NCBI RefSeq assembly: GCF_003201675.2
Contig: NZ_CP029287.2
Coordinates: forward strand, 310,001 to 374,000
Reading direction: 5' to 3'
Length of the DNA stretch: 64,000 nucleotides
DNA from: Metallosphaera hakonensis JCM 8857 = DSM 7519
GTDB lineage: Archaea; Thermoproteota; Thermoprotei_A; Sulfolobales; Sulfolobaceae
Both the position numbers and the translations under genes were made by a program. Shown piece by piece: positions 30,050-37,186 of the stretch. Within the stretch, counting starts at the first letter, position 1. Every line of letters starts with the position of its first letter. The notes under the pieces were generated by a model, which saw only the letters and a list, made by a program, of their open reading frames with translations, did not search any database and was not told the origin of the DNA.

Positions 30050-30537
30050 CCGAAGTCTATCACTTCTCCGAATTTGTAGTCCTTCTTCCTCCAATACCAC
30101 GCTTTTTCAGACAACCAGACTCTCTCGAAACCCAATCTCTGCAACTTTTCCCTAGTCTCGTTTAGTACTTTTTTAAAGAAGCTATCCCTGTCATATAGGA
30201 TTACGGCATCTTCCGTCATGTCCATGTATAGAGGGGAAAACCTTACTGCCTCCTCCGGCGTTTTCATCACGGGAGAAAAGGTTACGTAATACCCTTGATT
30301 CATGAGCTTTTCCATATCGTCTCGAATCTCCCTTTCAGCTTTCTCGAAAAGAACTATCCTCTCGGTCATCGTCTTAGGTAAATCCCTTATGACCAGTAAC
30401 AAATCTACGTCACTGTCCTTCCTGTTGTCTCCCCTTGCTACGCTTCCGTAAACTACCACAGAGATTAACCTATCACCGAAAGCATTCAACAAGGTTTTAA
30501 CCAGTTTCTCTAGGAGGCTCTTGTAAGGATCTATCAC
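30046..30537 (-). CDS. MNT-type minimal nucleotidyltransferase
   Basis: The motif VVYGSVARGDNRKDSDVDLL is the hallmark of minimal nucleotidyltransferases (GSxARG then DSDVDL). MNT partners can neutralise the HEPN toxin by AMP transfer. The frame is open to 30648, but the upstream part runs through a MITE at 30581-30710. TAAAAAC at 30561-30567 (minus-strand TATA) is 27 bp from a GTG at 30537, which gives a 163-residue leaderless protein starting MIDPYKSLLEKLV. It is the first gene of the MNT-HEPN operon. Confidence 0.82.
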   Translation of the reverse strand: MIDPYKSLLEKLVKTLLNAFGDRLISVVVYGSVARGDNRKDSDVDLLLVIRDLPKTMTERIVLFEKAEREIRDDMEKLMNQGYYVTFSPVMKTPEEAVRFSPLYMDMTEDAVILYDRDSFFKKVLNETREKLQRLGFERVWLSEKAWYWRKKDYKFGEVIDFG

Positions 30538-30580
30538 AGAGAAATTAAGGTTAGTGAGAATAAAAACTTCTCCATGATAC

Positions 30581-30710
30581 GTGCTCTGTGGATCGATTCG
30601 ACTCTTCTGGGTGTTAGGTATATGACGCCCTTCCAAACTCAAGATCAAAAGTTAATTTAAAAGTAAGTTCAGAGTTGGCCATTTAAAAGATGAATCGCTC
30701 CACAGAGCAC
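30581..30710. mobile_element. 130-bp GTGGAT MITE, copy 1
   Basis: Terminal repeats GTGCTCTGTGGATCGATTC and GAATCGCTCCACAGAGCAC agree at 18 of 19 positions. It sits between the MNT-HEPN operon and the PaREP1 gene at 30876, and both promoters lie outside it. Two longer upstream frames of these genes are artefacts of this insertion. No target duplication was seen. Confidence 0.75.
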
Positions 30711-30875
30711 AAGGTATTTGTTCTCATGCAATTATCATATCATAGACCCACTCATATCATGACGAATCAGGACAGATTCGGGACTCTTTCTCAATTACTC
30801 CCTCATCTAGTAAAGTTAGTCAACCTCACTCCCCACCAAGAAAGCGTTTATTTGACTATCATCCTATATTCTACT

Positions 30876-31361
30876 ATGACGGAATCGATTACTAAACCTT
30901 GGACTGACACCAAAAGGTATCAGATGGATAGATTCAAGGAGGCTTTATATGAGGCGGACTTGGCTGAGAGGTTTCTAAACGATGGTCTCATCAGGAATTC
31001 GGCAGGTAAGGCCTATCAGGCAGTAAAAGCTTACGTAGCAGGAATTTCCGTAAATCATAGAGATTCACTTTCAAAATATTACCCCGGAAAAAGAAGAATT
31101 TCTCCTACGAAGGTCGTAGACAGAGTGGACTGGATAATTGCAATAATGCCGAGCAGTAGGTTGAGGGAGATAGTATCAATTGTGGGTGATGAGAAACTTA
31201 GGTTGGTCACCGAGATAGCGTTAGATCTTCACGACTTTCAATATAACGGATTTGATAGGGATGTAGAGATCTCTAGATATACTGGGGAAGAGCTAGTTAA
31301 GAAGGATATACTCCTTACTGTGGAGTTCATAAAGAGTAGACTCTCAACTTTAGAGTACTAG
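30876..31361 (+). CDS. PaREP1-family (HEPN-like) protein
   Basis: A helical protein of 161 residues. DRFKEALYEADLAERFL and NSAGKAYQAVKAYVAG are the family N-terminal helices. The C-terminal ALDLHDFQYNGFDR segment is shared with the fragment at 16296. The start at 30876 is 27 bp from GTTTATTTG (about 30846-30853). The upstream frame from 30690 includes MITE sequence and is rejected. It is divergent from an MNT-HEPN pair, a placement that may reflect related function. Confidence 0.72.
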   Translation: MTESITKPWTDTKRYQMDRFKEALYEADLAERFLNDGLIRNSAGKAYQAVKAYVAGISVNHRDSLSKYYPGKRRISPTKVVDRVDWIIAIMPSSRLREIVSIVGDEKLRLVTEIALDLHDFQYNGFDRDVEISRYTGEELVKKDILLTVEFIKSRLSTLEY

Positions 31362-31420
31362 GGATTTTAGCTAATTCCAATTCGTGAATAAAATGATAGA
31401 GTAAGTTTACGAACTCGGGT

Positions 31421-31547
31421 GCTTTGTGGATATCTTCAATTTTCTTAGGTATTAAGCTCATAGATCACTCTTAAATTCGAAATCATATGTAGATTTAAAA
31501 GAGAATCTACCGTTGATTTTGATAAAAAAGTAATCCACAAAACAAAG
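31421..31547. mobile_element. 127-bp GTGGAT MITE, copy 2
   Basis: Starts GCTTTGTGGATATC and ends GTAATCCACAAAACAAAG. The inner TTAGGTATTAAGCTC and GATTTAAAAG stretches are shared with the copies at 47662 and 54868. A perfect 7-bp direct repeat CTCGGGT flanks it (31414-31420 and 31548-31554). Confidence 0.75.
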
Positions 31548-31797
31548 CTCGGGTAATTTCCGTGGTAATTACGGTTTAATTATGACTAAGACAGATCAAG
31601 TCAAGAAACCGAAAGTGTGAATTCTTAGTTAGAAATGACCGTGTTCAAAAATCTCATGTCTCCAGTTAAGCTGGATCCTCCACCGATATATGAAAGTTTC
31701 ACCTATTCATCATGTAGGCCCACATGAGGGATCTTGCATCAATAACGATAACTTCCTTAGGAGAATTGAATTAAATAGTCCTTGGCCAGCTGAGTGC
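31548..31797. other. Intergenic region
   Basis: About 250 bases between the MITE and the end of the next gene. No gene or repeat recognised. Confidence 0.4.
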
Positions 31798-32352
31798 TCA
31801 TCTCTCTCCAAATCTATACTTATATGTCTCAATCTTACTCCTCAAATTCTCCACTAGTATTTTAGTCTCGAAACTAGGGCTCTCCCCTCGCACGACCTCC
31901 TCAGCCAAGGATAGGAACTCCTTCGCTTTTAAATACCTATCCTTGTCGTCGTAGGCTACGGCGTTCTGTAAATACATCATACCTACCATAACCAAACGTC
32001 TAATGCGATCCTCGCCTTTAGCAAACTTAAGTGACGCCTCAAAACCCTTGATCATCTTTTCGTCAATCGGTTTCCCGCTCTCTGGCGAGATCGTAACGCT
32101 CGTTCTCCTCATGAACGGGGATTTAAGACCTTGGCTCTGAAGGTATTTATTAAAGTATGTCACAGAGATTACAAATATCATGAGTGGGACTATCGTGCCT
32201 AGATAGTTGGCCAAGCTCGGATTATGTAGTAGGAAGACGGGCATATAGTACGATATCGCAGTTGCCACACCGGTGGGCAACCCGATAAATAGGAGTGCTA
32301 GCCCAAGCCAACTGGGGAAGGATAGCCTGTCTCCTCCTGTCTCTTTACCCAT
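31798..32352 (-). CDS. Hypothetical membrane protein with two spans
   Basis: The 184 residues contain two hydrophobic spans (WLGLALLFIGLPTGVATAI and TIVPLMIFVISVTYF) followed by a cytoplasmic-type helical region of about 110 residues. The helical part looks like a pair of TPR-like hairpins (RIRRLVMVGMMYLQNAVAY, RYLKAKEFLSLAEEVV). Family not recognised. Monocistronic. Confidence 0.6.
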   Translation of the reverse strand: MGKETGGDRLSFPSWLGLALLFIGLPTGVATAISYYMPVFLLHNPSLANYLGTIVPLMIFVISVTYFNKYLQSQGLKSPFMRRTSVTISPESGKPIDEKMIKGFEASLKFAKGEDRIRRLVMVGMMYLQNAVAYDDKDRYLKAKEFLSLAEEVVRGESPSFETKILVENLRSKIETYKYRFGER

Positions 32353-32915
32353 GAAAACATTACCGACTTTTTCCTAAATAACTTTACCAATGCCTTCCTT
32401 GACTTAATCTAGGACATCGTTATCATTGAAATTCACGGAACCGTTATAACGGATCGCCTGAATCACCTTACATCAAGGCACTCGATTATGAGCTTTGGTT
32501 ACCGAGCTTTATTTATGTCAACATTCTGCCCACTTTTCAAGAGTCCTTCGTTCTTCCTCACTACTTGCTTTAACCGGGGAGTTAATTGACAGACAACTTC
32601 CCAAGGCCGTAAACTCCTTGTTGTAGAGTAGGGGAGTGTTGTCATACCATCTTATTCAATAATCAACAGTAAAATGTTAGGATATGGCCAAAGTTATTCT
32701 TATGATAATTACACTACCACATTTAGGAATATGGAGATACACAATTCAATAAACGTTCACTATCTAGGATGATGAGACTTGACAAGATGGGACTCACGGG
32801 ATCCCTAGATTGCTCCTCAACTCTCCGTATAGACATATTTTATCTATTAAATAATGAAAATTCTTAACCAACGATGTTCGACAATGATAAGGAGATCAAT
32901 TCAGTAACCAAAATG
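32353..32915. other. Intergenic region with solo left end of IS1-family element
   Basis: No gene. At 32632-32676, GGGAGTGTT, CAT, CATCTTATTC, ATAA and CAGTAAAA follow the left end of the complete element at 52219 in order. Transposase sequence is not recognised after it. Confidence 0.55.
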
Positions 32916-34229
32916 TCAGACCTCTGTAACCTCTACCGACTGAGGGAGATCCAGAAGGGCAAGGAACAGGGATATGGGCACCATGTTATCCTGTATCTCC
33001 TCCCTGGAAAGGAAAACTATATCTTTCACTTTTCCAATGAACTTCCTCACGTTTTTACCATATTTCACCTCAAAACCCTTGTACCTCTCTCCTTCCCTAA
33101 CCACGACGTCCACTTCCCCATTTCGCTTTATATAGAACGTAGGATAGATCCGGGAGAGATGGGATACTACCGCTGCCTCGGCCAGCCTCTTTTGGTCTGG
33201 GACTTGAGTCATCACCCAACTGGAGAAAGCCCTGTACACGAAGGGATCAATAAAGTAGAATTTCCTCTCCTTCCTGGGAACAGGTTCCCCGCTGTTAGGG
33301 TCCATGGCCATCACCGACTTAAGGAGGAAGAGCTTATCCATGAGCTCAAGGTAACTAATGGTTGTCCTCACGGTCCCTATCCCCTCCTTAGATAAGGTGT
33401 GGTAACTGAACTCGCTGGAGGTCCTGTTTATCACGCCCTTAACAGCTGCCTTGAAGAGGGTCTCGCTCCTCCTCAACTTGTTTAGATCTAAGGTTATGCT
33501 TGAGATGAAATCTTGAAAGGTGTTCATGTTTACCTTTCCTGTTCTCAGGTAATCCCTTACCGAATTGGGAAAACCGCCTGTGTCCAAGTAGATCTCAAAG
33601 AGGTTTTTCACCGTAGATCTGTACTCCACGAAATCCATCGCGTTACTAGCGTGATCCAAATCCCCTCTGGGAAGCTTAACGCCCATGACTTCCACGAAAC
33701 GGGAGAAGGATAACGGGTACATTATGAGAGTCCTCCCCTTTCCCCTCCTTCCTGGAAAGCTCTCCACCTCACCTTTTGCTCTCATCGACAATGAACCGGA
33801 GAGCACCAGGACGTCGTTCCTGAACTCTCCCCTATCTATTCTATACTTGATGGTCCTAAACCACTCTCTGGGGAAAGTGACCTCATCCAATATCACATAT
33901 GCAGACTTGATCCTGTTCCTCTCCCTGAGTTTCATGTATTCTCCCAGCACCTGATCTAATTCCTTATAGTCGGATAGCATATCACAGGAGAAGTAGAAGA
34001 TCGACTTGGGATCCTCCTTCTCCAACAATCTCTTCACCAAGAGAACGAGAGCTGTACTTTTCCCTACCTGCCTGGGACCGAAGATCAGGTTCAGCGAGAA
34101 GGGTTCCAAAGAGATCTTATCCAGGACGTCAGGGACCCACTTCACCTCTGCTTCATACCATCTTCTATAGATCTCGTTCTCCAAGATCAGTTCTTTGGAT
34201 ATCCACCATGGGTTCTGCTCTTCAATCAT
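32916..34229 (-). CDS. P-loop ATPase with DUF4143-like C-terminal domain
   Basis: A 437-residue ATPase of the AAA_14/DUF4143 type, common in archaea and often in accessory regions. Walker A is GPRQVGKST (about residue 50), Walker B is SAYVILDEVTF, and a sensor-like LVLSGSLS follows. The C-terminal domain has a winged-helix region (KEGIGTVRTTISYLELMDKL) and a PD-(D/E)xK-like trace: GEVDVVV followed by FEVKYG. The role is unknown; a DNA-related function is plausible from the nuclease-like motif. The ATG directly follows two tandem copies of a promoter-containing 34-bp repeat. Confidence 0.82.
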   Translation of the reverse strand: MIEEQNPWWISKELILENEIYRRWYEAEVKWVPDVLDKISLEPFSLNLIFGPRQVGKSTALVLLVKRLLEKEDPKSIFYFSCDMLSDYKELDQVLGEYMKLRERNRIKSAYVILDEVTFPREWFRTIKYRIDRGEFRNDVLVLSGSLSMRAKGEVESFPGRRGKGRTLIMYPLSFSRFVEVMGVKLPRGDLDHASNAMDFVEYRSTVKNLFEIYLDTGGFPNSVRDYLRTGKVNMNTFQDFISSITLDLNKLRRSETLFKAAVKGVINRTSSEFSYHTLSKEGIGTVRTTISYLELMDKLFLLKSVMAMDPNSGEPVPRKERKFYFIDPFVYRAFSSWVMTQVPDQKRLAEAAVVSHLSRIYPTFYIKRNGEVDVVVREGERYKGFEVKYGKNVRKFIGKVKDIVFLSREEIQDNMVPISLFLALLDLPQSVEVTEV

Positions 34230-34231
34230 AT

Positions 34232-34299
34232 TGTGTACTCTCAGTAAACAATGGTTTAAAAATTCTGTGTACTCTCAGTAAACAAGAGTTTAAAAAGTG
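34232..34299 (-). promoter_or_regulatory. Two tandem 34-bp promoter/operator repeats
   Basis: Units 34232-34265 and 34266-34299 both read TGTGTACTCTCAGTAAACAA then TTTAAAAA on the plus strand, with few differences. On the minus strand each unit supplies a TATA box (TTTTTAAAC), and the proximal one is about 29 bp from the ATPase start at 34229. The second half of each unit (TTGTTTACTGAGAGTACACA) lies downstream of the TATA box, where a repressor would bind. Confidence 0.65.
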
Positions 34300-34517
34300 A
34301 GAAGTTGACCTAGAAAGCTTCTTTACCCTATGATCCTACCCGAATGAGTTGACTGATTAGTGAAGGAGATGGTCAAAATAACCGCGTAACACTTGTTCTA
34401 TTATCCCTCGGTAATGCACAATCTCCAGTAATGCCAAGAAAGCTTTTCGGTTGGTATCTAAATGAGTAAGAGGTGTCATGAATTCCATAAGTTTATTGAA
34501 ATAAGTCTAAGAAAAAC
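34300..34517. other. Intergenic region
   Basis: No gene recognised between the repeated promoter and the truncated vapC. The missing vapC 3' part was searched for by eye in all frames here and not found. Confidence 0.4.
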
Positions 34518-34778
34518 CTAAGGGTGATGATGTCTAGCCTCGTAAATGTAGAACAACCGCTGTTTACTTAATAACCATTCAACAAATTCCTTAGCGTAAT
34601 CGTTAGCATTGTTTAACCCTGCCTCCCTATAAACCCTATAACTTACGTACAACGCTTCACTTAACGTAATGGGTGTGACGAAAAGCGAAGAACTGCTTTC
34701 AATTAACTTCCTAACCTTTTCATGATATTTCCCTGCCTCATTAATATACTCTATTAGAACTCCAGTGTCAACTATCAT
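34518..34778 (-). pseudogene. vapC: VapC-type PIN toxin, C-terminally truncated
   Basis: The first 86 residues follow the PIN-domain pattern: MIVDTGVLIEYIN with the first Asp, and PITLSEALYVSYR with the conserved Glu. The frame then ends after EARHHHP. PIN toxins run to about 130 residues and need later Asp residues for metal binding, which are absent. It is thus probably inactive as an RNase. It overlaps vapB by 11 bases. Confidence 0.72.
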
Positions 34779-35007
34779 TAAATATTTCCTCTTCTTTTCT
34801 TCTTTCAGCCTCCTCTTCTTCCTTAAGAGCTTCCTCCACCACTTTCGGATAAACTCTTACTATTTTGGGTTTCAAGGGACGTAGAATTAACTCTTCGCCT
34901 TTAATTTCACCTAGCAATATATCGTTTTCCTTTATGTCAAGCTTTTCTCTAACGTCTTTAGGTAAGATAATCACACCCTTTCTCCTTAACTTTATTTGAT
35001 AAACCAT
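34768..35007 (-). CDS. vapB: VapB antitoxin, AbrB/SpoVT type
   Basis: A 79-residue protein with an N-terminal swapped-hairpin AbrB domain (YQIKLRRKGVIILPKDVREKL, here split as strands before and after the turn). A charged helix, EEEEAERRKEEE, follows and would wrap the toxin. AbrB-type antitoxins bind their own promoter; the inverted repeat upstream fits this. It is retained although its toxin is truncated. Confidence 0.82.
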   Translation of the reverse strand: MVYQIKLRRKGVIILPKDVREKLDIKENDILLGEIKGEELILRPLKPKIVRVYPKVVEEALKEEEEAERRKEEEIFNDS

Positions 35008-35015
35008 ATGATTAA

Positions 35016-35042
35016 GTTAAACCAATGTTTTAAAGGTTTAAC
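35016..35042 (-). promoter_or_regulatory. vapB promoter with inverted repeat
   Basis: GTTAAACC (35016-35023) and GGTTTAAC (35035-35042) are a perfect 8-bp inverted repeat. They enclose the TATA-like TTTTAAA about 24 bp before the vapB start. This is the layout expected for autoregulation by the antitoxin. Confidence 0.55.
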
Positions 35043-35050
35043 CTAGTATT

Positions 35051-35145
35051 TACACTTAGTCATAGTCTAAAGCACAATATAGCATCCAAAGCCACTCGAC
35101 GCGTCAGAAAAGGCTACGTTTCCATTTAAAGTCTGACTAAGTATA
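35051..35145 (-). mobile_element. 95-bp inverted-repeat element, copy B
   Basis: Terminal repeats TACACTTAGTCA and TGACTAAGTATA are near-perfect and are the clearest of the three copies. The core (GCCACTCGACGCGTCAGAAA) is the reverse of the copy at 58819. It starts 8 bases from the vapB operator. Confidence 0.7.
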
Positions 35146-35432
35146 ATCTCGCTCTAACTACCCATGAACTCTGATGTTAATCTACCTCTCACTTAACGGA
35201 TCTTATAACTCTGAGGGCAACCCGGTTTTAAGTGGTGATCCATGTGAATCATGCCATGATCTCATGGTTAAGTGTAATGTGATTATGTTCCACTAGGATC
35301 CACTGAGACCTTAACCCCAGAGGGGTATAATTGGTTCCCAAGATAATTCCTGGTAATTCCTTTTTAATCACAATAAAGTTATCAATTTCAACCTAAAGGA
35401 GATCCTGCTTCCCCATTCGTGAAAAGCTTAAA

Positions 35433-35461
35433 ATTGCTGGTACCACCATATTGCTGGTACC
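35433..35461 (+). promoter_or_regulatory. Direct repeat operator-like site before an ATPase gene
   Basis: ATTGCTGGTACC occurs at 35433-35444 and 35450-35461, a 17-base period. Each copy contains the palindrome GGTACC. CTTAAAA (35427-35433) just upstream is the likely TATA box, so the repeats span the transcription start and early leader. They look like a binding site for an autoregulator. Confidence 0.5.
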
Positions 35462-35468
35462 CGCAAAA

Positions 35469-36614
35469 ATGTGGTTCATGTACGGACCCCCAACTCCGAA
35501 CCCCTTCGGCAGAGATCAGGAGATAGCCATCTTGACGCGATTCATGAGAGACGGACAACCGGTTAGCCTAATAGGTCCCAGGAGAATTGGAAAGACCTCA
35601 GTGTTATTGGCGTCTCTCAATAGATCCTCTTTACCACATGTTATGATTTCAGTGGAGGAATTTGTCAGGGGAGAGAAGGGTTTCAACTTAGCGGAGTTCA
35701 TTTCGGCTTACATAAACAACGTCACGGTTACGGCGTACTCCTATGCGGGCTATAAGTTTCAGTTCATGGAAAAGACCAAGAGTTACCTGAAACAAATTAG
35801 AGAATTGATTGGGGCCGTTAAGATAACTCTCAACATACCGGAATTAATTGCCTTAATAGACCTGGTACTTGATAAGGCGGAGAGGGGTAAGAACTTAAGC
35901 GAGGAGTTCTCCAGGGTACTGGACTTACCTCAAATGTTAGCTGAGAAGTTAGGCATTCAAAGGATGGTGATAGCGTTAGATGAATTTCAATATCTCAAGT
36001 TCGCCAAACAGACTACTCCTGAAATATTTCACGTAATGAGGAGCAAATGGCAATTCCAAAGGAACGTCACTTACGTTATTTCCGGTTCCTCCACAGGAAT
36101 GCTCAGGGAGATCATAAATACCAGGACTCAGCCTTTCTACCAGTACTTCTATTTAATGAGGGTAAACCCCATGGACGCGGATAAGTCCAAGGAGTTCCTC
36201 AAGAGGGGATTTGAAGCGGAGAGGGTTAACGTGACCGACAAGGAAGTGGAGGAAATCGTGTCATATGTCCACGGATTTCCGGCATGGCTTAACCTAGTGG
36301 GAATAAAAGTAGTTGTGGAGAGGAGGCCTATCAGTGTTATTTTGAGCGACTTACCCCATGACGATAACGTGATTAATGCGCTGGAGGCCGACCTAAGGAA
36401 ACTCTCTTCCTCAGCCAGGTCCGTTTTAACTAGGTTAGCGAATTTAGGTGGTGAAGGAAGTCCCAAGGATCTAGGAGATAACACATGGGTAGTAAATAGG
36501 GCCTTATCTCAACTCATGAGGTATGGGTACGTGGAAAAGGAAGAAAGGGGTATATACACGATATTGGACCCGATGATAGTACATTATCTAAATAAAGGAA
36601 ATCGGTCCTCTTAA
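35469..36614 (+). CDS. Archaeal P-loop ATPase (PF01637-like)
   Basis: A STAND-related archaeal ATPase of about 381 residues. Walker A is GPRRIGKTS, Walker B is MVIALDEFQYL, and a sensor-like TYVISGSSTGML follows. The C-terminal part is a winged helix (RSVLTRLANLGGEGSPKDLG, then LSQLMRYGYVEKEERG). Three starts are possible: TTG 35451, ATG 35469 and ATG 35478. The TTG lies inside the second operator repeat, so an ATG is preferred. The function is unknown. It is a different branch from the ATPase at 32916. Confidence 0.78.
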   Translation: MWFMYGPPTPNPFGRDQEIAILTRFMRDGQPVSLIGPRRIGKTSVLLASLNRSSLPHVMISVEEFVRGEKGFNLAEFISAYINNVTVTAYSYAGYKFQFMEKTKSYLKQIRELIGAVKITLNIPELIALIDLVLDKAERGKNLSEEFSRVLDLPQMLAEKLGIQRMVIALDEFQYLKFAKQTTPEIFHVMRSKWQFQRNVTYVISGSSTGMLREIINTRTQPFYQYFYLMRVNPMDADKSKEFLKRGFEAERVNVTDKEVEEIVSYVHGFPAWLNLVGIKVVVERRPISVILSDLPHDDNVINALEADLRKLSSSARSVLTRLANLGGEGSPKDLGDNTWVVNRALSQLMRYGYVEKEERGIYTILDPMIVHYLNKGNRSS

Positions 36615-36916
36615 GGGTTTTATGGTGAGATTTCCGTCATCGTATGATCTTTGTTCGATTTTGAGGGATCGTCTCCCCTAAATCGTTAGCAATTATGAAC
36701 TGTTTTCAACGCTAAATAGGATCAAAGGCCCTTTTGATCAACTTAGGTCAGATAACGAGACTTGCTGAGAGAAGGCAGTTTTCTTAATTTGACCAGTGAA
36801 TCTCCAAGTTTTGTCTTAGGGCTTATAGCTCCTCAAGGATCATTTCTTGAATCCCAGTACAATAACGTCATCTGAAATTGTATGGTCTCCACGAATTTAA
36901 AGGGAAACTTGTTTTC

Positions 36917-37045
36917 TGCTTTGTGGATTACTTCAATTTTTATCAAAGTCAACGTGAAACCTTCTTTTAAATTAACCTGTGATTTAGAATCTAAGAAAAA
37001 TCCATAAGCTTGACACCTGAGAAAATTGAAGCGATCCACAAAGCA
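36917..37045. mobile_element. 129-bp GTGGAT MITE, copy 3
   Basis: Terminal repeats TGCTTTGTGGATTACTTC and GAAGCGATCCACAAAGCA match at 16 of 18 bases. A perfect 9-bp direct repeat CTTGTTTTC flanks it (36908-36916 and 37046-37054), which defines both ends. This is the best-preserved insertion of the family. Confidence 0.85.
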
Positions 37046-37186
37046 CTTGTTTTCAGCTAATTAAACAACATAGTTCGTAGGGTCATCTTCAGGTCAGTGA
37101 CTGATTTATGGGAGAGATGCCTCTCGTCCGCACTTTTCTCGTGACCTCGACTGAGGAAAAAAATTTAACGTAGTCGTTCTAATATT

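Noticed and set aside
32874-33395. 173-codon plus-strand frame
   Set aside because: Antisense to the DUF4143-type ATPase, whose Walker motifs and promoter are clear.
34232-34299. CRISPR-like array
   Set aside because: Only two units without spacers; the unit contains a TATA box and directly precedes a start codon, so it is a promoter duplication.
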